A stretch of 64,000 bases of DNA from Caccoplasma_A sp045587545 (GCA_045587545.1 JAZNCN010000007.1:46221-110220), one strand, 5' to 3'. Counted from the first letter of the stretch, positions 42,990 to 53,762 are shown. Made by a program: numbers and translations. The notes: generated by a model not told the origin, from the letters alone.

Positions 42990-45900
42990 ATGAAGAAGAG
43001 ATTATTTTCTGCTTTAGCACTATTTATATTTTGTTCTGTTTGCTATGCTCAAGTTAAAATTGAGAAAGAACTAATGGCTGTTTTAAACAGAAGAAGTAGC
43101 GAGTTGATAAACATCAATATTGTTTTTAAATCTCAAATTAATGCTCAAGATTTAAAGACAAAGACTTTGAATATAGTTGACAGAGAGATTAAAAAAGGTA
43201 TCATAATCAACGAGCTTAAAGAGCACTCAAAAATAACCCAAGCCAATGTTCTTGAACTTCTTAAGGCAGAAGAGGCAAAAAATTGTGTTACAAACATCAG
43301 TTGTCATTGGATTACAAACTCTATATGTTGCGATGCATCAAGAGAGGTCATCTATAAACTATCTGAAATTGAAGACATCAATATCATAGGAATAAACCCG
43401 GAAGTTTTGTTATTAACAAACAACAATAGTCTTTCTGTAATTGAAAGTTCAATGGAATCAGGTAATGCAACCCCTCATATCTTGCAGATTAACGCCGATG
43501 ACGTTTGGGAATTAGGATATACAGGCAAAAATGTAGTTGTTGCCGTACTTGATTCGGGGACAAATTTTGACCATTACGATTTAAAGGACCATTTATGGAT
43601 TGGTTATGCCGATACTGACGGTGATGGCAATGCCGACGATATAATATATGGTTGGAACTTTGCCACCAAGGATACTGCTGGCAATAGTAATATCAGAGAT
43701 GATTATGGGCACGGAACTCATTGCGCAGGAATTGTGTGCGGAGACGGTTCATCGGGAAATACAACAGGTGTTGCCCCAGATGCATCTTTGATGACTGTAA
43801 AAATTGTAAACAGAAGTGGTGGTGGTACTCCTGAACAAATGATCAGTGGGGTTGAGTTTGCAATTGAGAATGGAGCAAACATTTTAAGTATGTCCTTAGG
43901 ATTTAAAAATAACCAAATTGGAGATGCTTCAAAAGCCGCCATTCGCAAAACTTTTGAAAACGCTCTTGAAGCCGGCGTTATCGTATGTGCGGCTGCCGGT
44001 AACGACGGTAATAATTATGGTGCTCCCAACAATGTGGATATCCCGGCAAATTGTCCTCCTCCTTATATACACCAGGACCAAATTGAAAACAGCGGAGGTT
44101 TATCAAGTGTTGTATGCGTCGGTGCAGTTGACAGCAATGATAATTATGCATCTTTTTCATCACAAGGGCCTTCAACATGGCAAGGTTCTGAATGGAACGA
44201 CTACCTATTCGACGATGAGAACATAGGGCTTATTCGTCCCGACATAGTTGCTCCTGGAGATATGATTTATTCTCTTAAACATGACACTAATAATAAATAC
44301 AAATTCAATTCGGGCACATCTCAAGCTACTCCCTGTGTAGCAGGTGTTATGGCTCTTATGTTAGAAAAGAATCCAACTTTAACACCTCACGAAATTTGTG
44401 AAATTATTGAAACAACTGCTATAAAATTATCGGATAAAAAGAATAATCTTACAGGTTCGGGACGCATTGATGCCTTAAATGCAATAAATAGGGTTGAGCC
44501 AAATGCAGGAAAACCATATGTCAAGCTAACAAACTTCTCTCCAATAAAAACTTCACAAAGCAGCACTATAAATATCTCACTAATTATGAGCAATAACGGG
44601 AATAGCAATTGCTCTGAAGAGACATCGGTTACACTATCTGCCAACGATAAATTCATTTCTATTGTAAACAATTCCCAAACCTTAGGAGAGATTAAAAGCG
44701 GAGAATATAAGGAGATTTATTTCCCCATAAATATCAGCAATGATACACCCAACGGTCATACCGTATATTTCAGGCTTACTACAACTGATGGAGAGAATGT
44801 TTGGAACGACAATTTTGAAATTGAAATTGATGCTTCAGCAACAATTCTCTTTAATTCAAAATCAGTAGATACTATTAATGCCGGAGAAGACGTATCGTTT
44901 AATGTTGAGATGATTAATAGTGGTACTGTTGCAACAACAAATAACTCTTCCGTTACGTTGTCTTCGTCATCACCTTACGTAACCATTATCAATGACAAGC
45001 AAGAATTAGGGACTATGAATGTAGGAGAAAAAGAGAGTGTGAATTTTAGTGTTAAAATTGACAAATCAATACCCAACAATAGTGTTGTAAATTTTGATTT
45101 ATATGCTACTCCTAACAATTTCAATGAAATAAAAGATATTATTTATGAATTTGAGATTGGCAAGAACAGTTATGGATATTATGATGACGGACTTGACGGT
45201 TGGACTACTTTTGATGCAAGTAATGACGATCGAGACCACCCATGGTGGCACTCGTCTAACTATGTTACTCACAAAGTCGAAAATATAGGTTCTTCTCTAT
45301 CAGGTAAAAGTTGCATAGTAAGCGAAGCTTATTGCGTAGCATCTATGATTGAATATACCACTCCTATTGACAACTATTTGGTTTCGCCCAAAATACGTGT
45401 AACAAACAATAGCAAATTCAAATTCTGGATCAAAACTGATGAGATTTTTTATTCCGGACAACATTTTGGAGTGGCTATCTCAGAAGAGAGTAACAACTCT
45501 GCCGAAGATTTCATAACCATTAAAGATTGGACTATCACTCATGAGAGTGGCAAGGAATGGACTGAATACTCTATTGACTTGGGTGAATATGAAGGAAAGG
45601 ATATTTATGTCGCAATTCGCAACTTCTTTACAGAACAAGAATGGATTAACTTAAGTAACGGATATGACCTACATCTTTTATTTGTTGATGATGTATTGTT
45701 TGAAAATGTGATAGATGTTTCGGACAACCTTAAATATAACAACTATAGTTACTTTTCTGTTAAGGTAAAATCAGCTCCAATAGCTACACCTACAAATATT
45801 GTTGCTACTGCAATTGACGAGAAAAGCATCAGCCTTTCGTGGAACGCTGTAGCTAACGTTCAAAACTATAATATATATCGCAACGGGGCTGAACTTATCG

Positions 45901-46625
45901 CAAGCGTTAATGGAACTACTCAATATACCGATACTAATCTTAAACCCAACAAAGAGTATTCTTATAATATTACAGCTGTTCTAAACAACACTGAATCGGA
46001 TTTCTCAGAGATTGTTTATGCCACAACACATAAAGCAGACTACAATATTGCCATAAAATCGGTTGTATATAACGAAGCGATGACAATTGGTGAAAATGAG
46101 ATAGAGATTACCTTTGTTAATGATGGCAAATATGACCAACAAGCAAGAAGCACTATAACTCTTTCAAGTGAAGATGAATATATAACAATTATAACCAATA
46201 ACGTTAATCTTAACGCTTTAGATGTTGACGAAGAGGATACTAAAACATTTACTATATCGTTGAACGAGATTCCTCCTTTGGGTTATGAAGTTAATATTAA
46301 TGCCAACATTACTCAAAAGTTTGAGCCTTTCCTTTCTTGGGATTGTCCCTTTACTCTTATTCCTAATTTTACTATCGGCATAGAAGAGAGTGAAAATGAT
46401 GACGAAACTTTGTTTGCAGTTGTTAATGGAGAGATTTTGAATATCAACGGCATAGATGGCAACGCTCATATTTCGGTTTATGATATTTCAGGTGTATGCA
46501 TTCATAACTCTACACACAGCGATAGTTCAACCTCAATAAACATTAGCAAATACAATAAGGGCATTTATATTGTAAGAGTTAAGGATAATAATGGTATAAA
46601 ATCAAAAAAAATATATCTAAAATAG
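42990..46625 (+). CDS. Large secreted subtilisin-like protease with T9SS sorting domain
   Basis: The 1211-residue protein has a signal peptide, a pro-region and then an S8 peptidase domain with the full triad: Asp188 (AVLDSGTNFD), His241 (GHGTHCAG) and Ser444 (GTSQATPCVAGVMAL). Downstream are CARDB-like domains (about 510-720) and a choice-of-anchor/cleaved-adhesin-type jelly roll (about 730-910, with LDGWTTFDASNDD). A fibronectin type III domain (about 930-1015), a further CARDB-like domain and a type A sorting domain ending IKSKKIYLK complete it. It should be exported by T9SS to the cell surface and degrade proteins. Architecture recalls P. gingivalis secreted proteases. Confidence 0.92.
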   Translation: MKKRLFSALALFIFCSVCYAQVKIEKELMAVLNRRSSELININIVFKSQINAQDLKTKTLNIVDREIKKGIIINELKEHSKITQANVLELLKAEEAKNCVTNISCHWITNSICCDASREVIYKLSEIEDINIIGINPEVLLLTNNNSLSVIESSMESGNATPHILQINADDVWELGYTGKNVVVAVLDSGTNFDHYDLKDHLWIGYADTDGDGNADDIIYGWNFATKDTAGNSNIRDDYGHGTHCAGIVCGDGSSGNTTGVAPDASLMTVKIVNRSGGGTPEQMISGVEFAIENGANILSMSLGFKNNQIGDASKAAIRKTFENALEAGVIVCAAAGNDGNNYGAPNNVDIPANCPPPYIHQDQIENSGGLSSVVCVGAVDSNDNYASFSSQGPSTWQGSEWNDYLFDDENIGLIRPDIVAPGDMIYSLKHDTNNKYKFNSGTSQATPCVAGVMALMLEKNPTLTPHEICEIIETTAIKLSDKKNNLTGSGRIDALNAINRVEPNAGKPYVKLTNFSPIKTSQSSTINISLIMSNNGNSNCSEETSVTLSANDKFISIVNNSQTLGEIKSGEYKEIYFPINISNDTPNGHTVYFRLTTTDGENVWNDNFEIEIDASATILFNSKSVDTINAGEDVSFNVEMINSGTVATTNNSSVTLSSSSPYVTIINDKQELGTMNVGEKESVNFSVKIDKSIPNNSVVNFDLYATPNNFNEIKDIIYEFEIGKNSYGYYDDGLDGWTTFDASNDDRDHPWWHSSNYVTHKVENIGSSLSGKSCIVSEAYCVASMIEYTTPIDNYLVSPKIRVTNNSKFKFWIKTDEIFYSGQHFGVAISEESNNSAEDFITIKDWTITHESGKEWTEYSIDLGEYEGKDIYVAIRNFFTEQEWINLSNGYDLHLLFVDDVLFENVIDVSDNLKYNNYSYFSVKVKSAPIATPTNIVATAIDEKSISLSWNAVANVQNYNIYRNGAELIASVNGTTQYTDTNLKPNKEYSYNITAVLNNTESDFSEIVYATTHKADYNIAIKSVVYNEAMTIGENEIEITFVNDGKYDQQARSTITLSSEDEYITIITNNVNLNALDVDEEDTKTFTISLNEIPPLGYEVNINANITQKFEPFLSWDCPFTLIPNFTIGIEESENDDETLFAVVNGEILNINGIDGNAHISVYDISGVCIHNSTHSDSSTSINISKYNKGIYIVRVKDNNGIKSKKIYLK

Positions 46626-46719
46626 TGTGAAACGCATAAAATAGTTGTATAATACATTTTTTTGCATATATTTGCAAAAAATAAAAATAGGATAGTATAA
46701 TTTACAAAAATGGTTATAT

Positions 46720-48675
46720 ATGAAAAAATATCTAATATTAGTTTTTATATTGGTTGCAACTATTTGCATAAAAACAAATGCGAACACTATATCAGATAAT
46801 ATTAATGCGAAATACGGATTCTCGCAATATGACAATTACGGAAACGGATATTATAAGGTTTGGAACAATCTCAAATGGGGTTTATGCTCAGCTGACGGTA
46901 AAGAGATAATTGCACCTACATATGATGCTATTTGGAATTTTGACAATGGATATGCAGTAATCAATGTTGGCGCAAAATGGATTAAGACTCATACCCCAAA
47001 AGGTGTTACGGAGATTGAAAAAGAGAAAAAATTTAAACAAATATGGGATTACGACGTAAAATCTAATACCATATATGTTTACGAACCTCAGATGAAACAA
47101 ATTTATAAGCTTCAAGGAGGCAAATTAGGGATTATTGATGCATCAGGCAACGTAATAGTTGAGCCTATTTATGACGACATAAAAATAATGCCAGAATACA
47201 ATATTGCAAAAGTAAAATCAAATGGCAAATATGGATATATTGACCTAAAAGGGAATAAACTCACCGAAATAAAATACGATGACGCACAAGATTTTTACGA
47301 TGGAATGGCTATCGTAAATATAGGAGGAAAACCAAATAAGAGAGGAAGAATTACTGGCGGTAAATTCGGATATATTAATACTCTCGGTATTGAGGTTATT
47401 AAGATAAAATATATTGACGCAAACCAATTCGCAAATGGTTATGCAAGTGTAATGGATGAGACTTCATGGTTTATTTTAGACAAAAACGGCAAAAAAGTAA
47501 CAGATAAAAGCTTTGAGCAGATAGGAGTTTTCTCTGACGGAATTGCTCCATACTGTGAGAATGGGCATTACGGATATATCTCATCAGCCGGAGAAAAACT
47601 TATTGATGTACGTTACGATTATGCCATGCCCCATATTGACGGTATTGCAAGAGTTAAGCACGGTTGGACATGGGGTTATATTGATAGCAAAGGAAATAAC
47701 ATAACATATTTTGATTTTCAAGAAGCTGGAGATTTTATCAATGGTAAAGCAAAGGTAAAGAAGAATAGCAAATGGGGATTTATCGATAAAACCGGCAAAG
47801 AGATTGTTCCTACTAAGTATTCTGTAATATCTGAGTTTGACGAAAACGGTATTGCAAAAATTAAAGCAGGCTTGCTTTGGGGTTTAATAAACAGCAACGG
47901 TAAAGAAATTGTTGCACCTAAATACCAATCAATAGAACCATTCAAAAATGGATATGCAAAAGTTTCTAACAACGATTTATATGGTTATATAAACATTGAG
48001 GGTAAAGAGGTTATTCCTTGTAAATATGCAGATATAGAGTATATAGGGAACGAATTGGCTAAAGCCAATGTTGATGGTATGTGGGGGTATGTAAATACTA
48101 AAGGAGAAGAGATAATATCTCCAATGTATAAAGCTGTTGGTATTCCTGATTCAGAGATGAGGACTCCGGTTAAACTTTATGAAAAGTGGGGGTATGTTGA
48201 TAGCCTTGGAATGGACATTATTCCTGCCAGATATGACACTGTTGGAACATTTATTGAAGGATTAGCACTTGCTAAATCAACAGGCAAATGGGGTTTCATT
48301 GATGTAACAGGCGAATCAAAAACAGGTTTTAAATATAGCGAAGTTAGTGATTTTTGCGATGGACTCGCTAAAGTGAAATCAGCAGGGAGATACGGATATA
48401 TCGACACAACCGGAACAGTTGTTATTCCTATAGAATATCAAAACATATACGGATTTAAAGACAAACTTACCGAAATAAATATTGTTGAATCATACAACGG
48501 AGACGAGGCTGTTACTGTTGATATTTTTGAAATTCTCACTTTTGGAGACGGCAATCTAATATTTAAAAAAGATGGTAAGTGGGGAGCTATGGATATAAAC
48601 CAAAACATTCTTATTGATAATAAATACAATAGTATTAACGATGTAAAGAAGGCTTTATACGGTACTAAACAATGA
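46720..48675 (+). CDS. Secreted WG-repeat protein
   Basis: The 651-residue protein has a signal peptide (LILVFILVATICIKTNA). It consists of about 14 tandem units of ~40 residues with the pattern GKWGFIDKTGKEIVPTKY (WG repeats, for example LKWGLCSADGKEIIAPTYD, GKYGYIDLKGNKLTEIKYD, DLYGYINIEGKEVIPCKY). The repeat is a beta-structured module of unknown function, often in surface or periplasmic proteins. It overlaps ispD by 4 bases (ATGA), an unexpected coupling of an envelope protein to isoprenoid synthesis. Confidence 0.9.
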   Translation: MKKYLILVFILVATICIKTNANTISDNINAKYGFSQYDNYGNGYYKVWNNLKWGLCSADGKEIIAPTYDAIWNFDNGYAVINVGAKWIKTHTPKGVTEIEKEKKFKQIWDYDVKSNTIYVYEPQMKQIYKLQGGKLGIIDASGNVIVEPIYDDIKIMPEYNIAKVKSNGKYGYIDLKGNKLTEIKYDDAQDFYDGMAIVNIGGKPNKRGRITGGKFGYINTLGIEVIKIKYIDANQFANGYASVMDETSWFILDKNGKKVTDKSFEQIGVFSDGIAPYCENGHYGYISSAGEKLIDVRYDYAMPHIDGIARVKHGWTWGYIDSKGNNITYFDFQEAGDFINGKAKVKKNSKWGFIDKTGKEIVPTKYSVISEFDENGIAKIKAGLLWGLINSNGKEIVAPKYQSIEPFKNGYAKVSNNDLYGYINIEGKEVIPCKYADIEYIGNELAKANVDGMWGYVNTKGEEIISPMYKAVGIPDSEMRTPVKLYEKWGYVDSLGMDIIPARYDTVGTFIEGLALAKSTGKWGFIDVTGESKTGFKYSEVSDFCDGLAKVKSAGRYGYIDTTGTVVIPIEYQNIYGFKDKLTEINIVESYNGDEAVTVDIFEILTFGDGNLIFKKDGKWGAMDINQNILIDNKYNSINDVKKALYGTKQ

Positions 48676-49343
48676 AGAAAAGCGTAGTAATTGTAGCAGG
48701 GGGGAAAGGTTTAAGATTTGGGGGAGATATGCCCAAACAATTCAGGCTAATGAATAACATTCCTGTTTTAATGCATACAATTGACGCATTCTATAACTGC
48801 GATAATGAATTTAAGATTGTTCTTGTAATACCAAAAGAACACAAAAATTATTGGCAAGAGCTATGCCTTAAATATAATTATAATACACCACACACCATTA
48901 CAATAGGGGGTGATACCAGATGGCAATCGGTAAAAAATGGATTAGAGCTTATTGACGAGGAGAGTATTGTAGGTATTCATGATGGTGTAAGGCCTTTAAT
49001 TTCATCAAAACTAATTACAAAAATTTACGAAGAAGCTCAGAGTTTAAATGCAGTAATACCCGTTGTTAATGTTACAGATTCTTTAAGAATCATTACTTCT
49101 GATGGTAAAAATATTGCTGTTAAACGCGACTTATACAGAGCTGTTCAAACCCCACAGGTATTCAAAGCCAAATTAATTAAAGAGGCTTATAATTTGCCTT
49201 ATAAAGAGGAGTTCACCGACGATGCCTCTGTGGCTGAAAATTATGGGATTGAAATAAATATTATAGAAGGAGAAGATTGCAATATAAAAATTACCTCATC
49301 TAAAGATCTTGCCATTGCTGAAATTTTGAAAAAAGGTGGCTGA
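48672..49343 (+). CDS. ispD: 2-C-methyl-D-erythritol 4-phosphate cytidylyltransferase
   Basis: The 223-residue enzyme of the MEP isoprenoid pathway joins CTP to methylerythritol phosphate. Motifs are VAGGKGLRFGGDMPKQF near the N-terminus, TIGGDTRWQSVKNGL, IHDGVRPLIS and YRAVQTPQVFKA. Length is normal. The start overlaps the WG-repeat gene by 4 bases and the end overlaps recG by 8 bases, so all three are translationally coupled. Confidence 0.95.
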   Translation: MKKSVVIVAGGKGLRFGGDMPKQFRLMNNIPVLMHTIDAFYNCDNEFKIVLVIPKEHKNYWQELCLKYNYNTPHTITIGGDTRWQSVKNGLELIDEESIVGIHDGVRPLISSKLITKIYEEAQSLNAVIPVVNVTDSLRIITSDGKNIAVKRDLYRAVQTPQVFKAKLIKEAYNLPYKEEFTDDASVAENYGIEINIIEGEDCNIKITSSKDLAIAEILKKGG

Positions 49344-51432
49344 ATTTTCAAATATTGATATTAAATTCCTCGCCGGGGTAGGTCCCAAAAGAGCCGAAAT
49401 ATTAAAAAAAGAGGCAGGTATTGCAACATACGAAGATTTGTTGCACTATTATCCTTATAAATACATTGATAGGAGTAAAACTTATAAGATATCTGAAATT
49501 GACGGCAATTTCCCATATATTCAAATTGAGGGAGAGATAATAAAGTTTGAAGAAGTTGGAAGTGGTCGTGCAAAAAGGTTGTGCGCAATTTTTACAGATG
49601 GAACAGGCATAGTTGAACTTGTATGGTTCCAAGGTGCAAAATATATAGCAGACAGATACTCTTTAAGAACCAAATATACTGTTTTTGGGAAACCCGCTTT
49701 ATATGGTAATAAAGTAACCATTGCTCACCCCGAAATTGACAAGCCTGAAGCAATAATTGATAAACAATGTTCTCTTCAAGGGTATTATAGCACCTCAGAA
49801 ACAATGAAGAGAAAGTTTTTAAACTCTAAGGCCATATCAAAAATTATAGAGAATCTATTCAAAAGTTTAAAATCTCCAATATACGAAACTTTATCGGTTG
49901 ATGTTGTGCAGAAATGCAATCTCATTAATATTAATGACGCATTACGCAACATTCATTTCCCTAAATCAAATGACGATTTAAAGAGAGCTTCTTTCCGTCT
50001 TAAGTTTGAAGAATTATTTTATATACAATTAAATATCTTAAGATATATGAAACTAAGGGAAAGAAGTCTTAATGGCTTTAAATTCCCTTGTATCGGAAAT
50101 TTTGTAAATACATTTTATAAAGAGTCTCTCCCGTTTGAACTTACCGGTGCCCAGAAAAGAGTAATAAAAGAAATCAGAGCCGATATGGGTAGCGGAAAGC
50201 AAATGAACAGACTTTTACAAGGCGATGTGGGTAGCGGCAAAACGCTCGTTGCAGTTATGAGCATGCTAATAGCTGCCGATAATGGATATCAGGCATGCAT
50301 TATGGCTCCTACTGAAATTCTTGCTACGCAACACTACGAAAACATAAAACGATTACTTTCAAAGATTGATGTAAATATAGCCCTTCTTACCGGCTCTACC
50401 AAAAAGAGCGAAAGAGATAAAATTGATGAAGAGTTACGTAATGGAACTCTTAACTTCATTGTTGGAACTCATGCTCTTATTGAAGAGAGTGTTGTTTTTA
50501 AAAATCTTGGTTTTGTGGTTATTGACGAGCAACATCGTTTTGGTGTTGAACAAAGATCAAAACTTTGGAAGAAAAACAGTCAACCACCGCATATATTGGT
50601 TATGACTGCCACTCCTATCCCTCGCACATTAGCCATGACACTATATGGAGATTTAGATGTTTCAATAATAGACGAATTACCTCCAGGCCGAAAACCTATA
50701 TCAACCATTCTTCGCTTTGACACAGGAGCAGCTAAAGTTTATGAAGGCATTCGTAAACAACTGCAAGCTGGACGACAAGCATATATAGTATATCCTCTTA
50801 TCAAAGAGAGCGAGAAAAGCGATTTAAAAAATCTTGAAGAGGGATACGAACTGCTCAAAAAGATATTCAAAGAGTACAATGTGTGCATGGTCCACGGGAA
50901 AATGAGAAGTACAGAAAAAGAGGCAGAGATGCAAAAATTTGCATCAGGAGAGGCCGCAATAATGGTAGCCACTACAGTTATTGAAGTTGGAGTTGATGTC
51001 CCAAATGCATCGGTAATGGTTATTGAAAATGCCGAGAGATTTGGTCTCGCACAATTGCACCAATTAAGAGGGAGAGTTGGTCGTGGAGCAGAACAATCAT
51101 ATTGTATTCTTAAGGCTTCGCACAAACTTAGCAGCGATTCACGCAAAAGACTGGATATAATGTGTAAAACCAATGACGGTTTTGAAATTGCCGAAGCAGA
51201 TTTAAAATTACGAGGTCCTGGCGATATGGAGGGGACGCAACAGAGTGGAATGGCTTTTAATTTAAGAATTGCCAATATTACTCGCGATTCTCAAATACTG
51301 CAACTTGCCAGAGATGCGGCTAATGATATTTTAGACGAAGATCCTGACCTATCAATGTCAACCCATTTAATTCTTAAAATAAGACTTGATAAACTATTTA
51401 AACGAATAGTAAATTTTGGATTAGTAGGATAA
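49336..51432 (+). CDS. recG: ATP-dependent DNA helicase RecG
   Basis: The 698-residue branch-migration helicase acts at stalled forks and recombination intermediates. It has the N-terminal wedge/OB domain (IQIEGEIIKFEEVGSGRAKRL), Walker A GDVGSGKT at 296-303, the DEQHRFGVEQR box, MTATPIPRTLAMTLYGDLD and the RGRVGRGAEQSYC region. It starts with GTG inside ispD (8-base overlap), in line with other RecG N-termini. A hairpin follows after the stop. Confidence 0.95.
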   Translation: MAEFSNIDIKFLAGVGPKRAEILKKEAGIATYEDLLHYYPYKYIDRSKTYKISEIDGNFPYIQIEGEIIKFEEVGSGRAKRLCAIFTDGTGIVELVWFQGAKYIADRYSLRTKYTVFGKPALYGNKVTIAHPEIDKPEAIIDKQCSLQGYYSTSETMKRKFLNSKAISKIIENLFKSLKSPIYETLSVDVVQKCNLININDALRNIHFPKSNDDLKRASFRLKFEELFYIQLNILRYMKLRERSLNGFKFPCIGNFVNTFYKESLPFELTGAQKRVIKEIRADMGSGKQMNRLLQGDVGSGKTLVAVMSMLIAADNGYQACIMAPTEILATQHYENIKRLLSKIDVNIALLTGSTKKSERDKIDEELRNGTLNFIVGTHALIEESVVFKNLGFVVIDEQHRFGVEQRSKLWKKNSQPPHILVMTATPIPRTLAMTLYGDLDVSIIDELPPGRKPISTILRFDTGAAKVYEGIRKQLQAGRQAYIVYPLIKESEKSDLKNLEEGYELLKKIFKEYNVCMVHGKMRSTEKEAEMQKFASGEAAIMVATTVIEVGVDVPNASVMVIENAERFGLAQLHQLRGRVGRGAEQSYCILKASHKLSSDSRKRLDIMCKTNDGFEIAEADLKLRGPGDMEGTQQSGMAFNLRIANITRDSQILQLARDAANDILDEDPDLSMSTHLILKIRLDKLFKRIVNFGLVG

Positions 51433-51466
51433 AAAAAAGAGGGTAATAGATTTAGCTATCACCCTC
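51431..51466 (-). terminator. Terminator of the winged-helix gene (and possibly recG)
   Basis: GAGGGT/ACCCTC outer and TAG/CTA inner stems. On the minus strand the hairpin is followed by a run of eight T, 20 bases after the stop at 51486; it also lies just beyond the recG stop on the plus strand. Confidence 0.75.
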
Positions 51467-51485
51467 CACTATTGTTTACAGGAAA

Positions 51486-51719
51486 TTACCCAAAAACGAA
51501 GAATCCTTCAATAAACTTATTGCTGAAATATAGAGTAGATTTCTCTTCACGACAATAAATTTTTCCTTCGCGTGCCAACCAACCTATGGCTGCATACAAA
51601 TCGGCAGTTTTAAGACCTGTTTTCTCTTTTAGTTGAGTTACATTCATCTCAGTATTAGCCTCTAAAACATGCCAAAGTTTTCCTGCATTCTCACCAATTG
51701 AAAATGTTAATGCTTTCAT
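51486..51719 (-). CDS. Winged-helix domain protein (DUF2582 type)
   Basis: The 77-residue protein is essentially one winged helix: IGENAGKLWHVLEANTEMNVTQLKEKTGLKTADLYAAIGWLAREGKIYCREE. This fits the small DUF2582 family common in Bacteroidetes. A longer frame from 51773 is possible, but MKALTFSIGENAGK is the usual start, so 51719 is chosen. It probably binds DNA or acts as a small adaptor; targets are unknown. The gene is transcribed alone. Confidence 0.8.
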   Translation of the reverse strand: MKALTFSIGENAGKLWHVLEANTEMNVTQLKEKTGLKTADLYAAIGWLAREGKIYCREEKSTLYFSNKFIEGFFVFG

Positions 51720-51795
51720 ATCTTTTTTTAAATTTAAAGTTTTACGATGCAAAGATAAGACATTTTTAGGCACCTATCAAACTTTTAACACTATT

Positions 51796-52191
51796 TCACT
51801 TTTTCGTAATAGCTGTTCTTAAAATATTCGCCAAATCTTCCTTCTCCCTATATCCAATCCACGCATCTACGGGTTTAGCATCTTTAAACAATATAATAGT
51901 GGGTAAAGAGCGGATATTATACATTGCGGCTATATCTTTTGCCTTATCGACATCAAGTTTTGTAAACTTTATTTTTCCGTCAAAATCATTTGATAGCTCT
52001 TCCAATATAGGTCCCAATTTTCGACATGGAGGACACCATGTAGCCCAAAAGTCAACTAATACATATCCACTGCTGCTAATCTCTGTTTTAAAATTTTCTG
52101 ATGTCAGAGTCTTAACTTCAGCTTGTGCTGAATTAGGAATCATAAACATAATAGCAGTTACAAACAACGATAAAAATAATACCTTTTTCAT
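51796..52191 (-). CDS. Exported thioredoxin
   Basis: The 131-residue protein has a signal peptide (VLFLSLFVTAIMFMIPNSAQA) and then a thioredoxin domain with active site WCPPC at 52-56 and cis-Pro loop LPTIILF. A WCPPC rather than WCGPC centre and export suggest a role in periplasmic disulfide reduction, cytochrome maturation or redox homeostasis, perhaps with the DsbD-like protein at 60635. It is divergent from cardiolipin synthase. Confidence 0.88.
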   Translation of the reverse strand: MKKVLFLSLFVTAIMFMIPNSAQAEVKTLTSENFKTEISSSGYVLVDFWATWCPPCRKLGPILEELSNDFDGKIKFTKLDVDKAKDIAAMYNIRSLPTIILFKDAKPVDAWIGYREKEDLANILRTAITKK

Positions 52192-52304
52192 ACTTTATAG
52201 TTTTAAAATTATAATCTATTTAGTTTATATTTTGTTTTATAAGATATAAGTTTTTGTCATTCATTAAAAAATTTACTAAGTTCGCAATAGCAAATGTTAA
52301 GTTT

Positions 52305-53762
52305 ATGACAGATATCTTCTTTGCAAACAACCCCGGCGAATGGTTTTTTAGTGTTGCGTATATTTTAATTTTTATACTCAACATCATTTTTGTCATCGTT
52401 ATAATATCCGAAAACAGAAATCCAGTAAGGAGCATAGCTTGGATCACCGTATTAACAATGATACCTATTGTCGGTTTTATATTTTACCTATTCTTTGGCA
52501 GAGATCAACGTTCTCAAAAGATGATTTCAAGAAAAGGTAAACGAAAACTGCAACGCTTAGTAACAAATAATATTTCAATAAATGAGGGAGAGATATCTTT
52601 GTTTTCTCCTTCGATAATACAACAACTTATACTTGGCAATAGACTCACAGGAGCCATGGTTACTCTTAACAATGGCATTACCATCTATACCAACGGTAAA
52701 GATAAGTTTAATGATTTATTTAATGATATAAAAAATGCTAAAAATTTCATTCATCTTCAATATTATATAATTGAAGATGATACAATAGGGCAAAAACTTA
52801 AAAAACTTTTAATAGAGAAAGCACATCAAGGGATTGAAATTAGGGTACTTTACGACGATGTAGGTTGTTGGAGTTGGAATGAAAAAAAGTTTTTTAAAGA
52901 GATGACTGATGCCGGAATTGAAGCAAAACCTTTTTTTAAGGTTACATTTCCACAATTAGCCAATAAACTTAATTACCGAAACCATAGAAAAATTGCCATT
53001 ATTGACGGGACAGCCGGCTATATTGGAGGAATGAACATTGCCGACAGATATATTAATGGCGGTAAGTTCGGAAAATGGAGAGACACTCACATAAGAATTA
53101 AAGGAGAGGCTGTAAACGAATTACAATCTATATTTTTAGTTGATTGGAACTTTACGACAAAAGAGTTATTATCAAAACAGAGTTACTTCCCAAAGATTGA
53201 CAAACAAGAGAAAGGTTCAACTATCCAACTACTTACAAGTGGTCCGTTAGATGAGCATAAAGCCATTGCTTTGGCATTTCTTAAGATGATATCTGCAGCA
53301 AAAAAAAGGATATATCTACAAACTCCCTATTTCTTGCCAAATAGCGAGATGAGCAAAGCCTTAAAAATTGCTGCCTTATCAGGTGTTGACGTAAGAGTTA
53401 TGATACCTAAACATTCCGACTCAAAACTTTTACAATATGCCACAAACTCATATATTACCGAGATGTTAAAAGCTGGTATAAAAATTTATATGTATAAAGA
53501 GGGATTTTTGCACTCAAAAAGTTTATTAATTGATAATGAAATAACAAGTATTGGTTCAACCAATTTTGACCTTAGAAGTTTTGAGCAGAATTTTGAGGTA
53601 AATGCCTTTATTTTTGACAAAGATTTTAATGAGAAGAATGCTAATATTTTTATACAGGATATAAAATCGTGTATAAAAATAACACTAAAAAGCTGGAGTA
53701 AAAGAAGTATATCAAGTAAAATTCACGAATCACTATCAAGACTTTTCAGCCCTGTTTTATAA
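52305..53762 (+). CDS. cls: Cardiolipin synthase
   Basis: The membrane-bound phospholipase D-family enzyme has two N-terminal TM segments (SVAYILIFILNIIFVIVII and WITVLTMIPIVGFIFYLFF). Two HKD motifs follow: HRKIAIIDG at His227 and HSKSLLIDN at His403, each followed by GG.N or GSTNFD. It condenses two phosphatidylglycerols to cardiolipin. The ATG at 52305 gives 485 residues; a TTG at 52254 would add 17 basic residues and is also possible. Confidence 0.93.
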   Translation: MTDIFFANNPGEWFFSVAYILIFILNIIFVIVIISENRNPVRSIAWITVLTMIPIVGFIFYLFFGRDQRSQKMISRKGKRKLQRLVTNNISINEGEISLFSPSIIQQLILGNRLTGAMVTLNNGITIYTNGKDKFNDLFNDIKNAKNFIHLQYYIIEDDTIGQKLKKLLIEKAHQGIEIRVLYDDVGCWSWNEKKFFKEMTDAGIEAKPFFKVTFPQLANKLNYRNHRKIAIIDGTAGYIGGMNIADRYINGGKFGKWRDTHIRIKGEAVNELQSIFLVDWNFTTKELLSKQSYFPKIDKQEKGSTIQLLTSGPLDEHKAIALAFLKMISAAKKRIYLQTPYFLPNSEMSKALKIAALSGVDVRVMIPKHSDSKLLQYATNSYITEMLKAGIKIYMYKEGFLHSKSLLIDNEITSIGSTNFDLRSFEQNFEVNAFIFDKDFNEKNANIFIQDIKSCIKITLKSWSKRSISSKIHESLSRLFSPVL

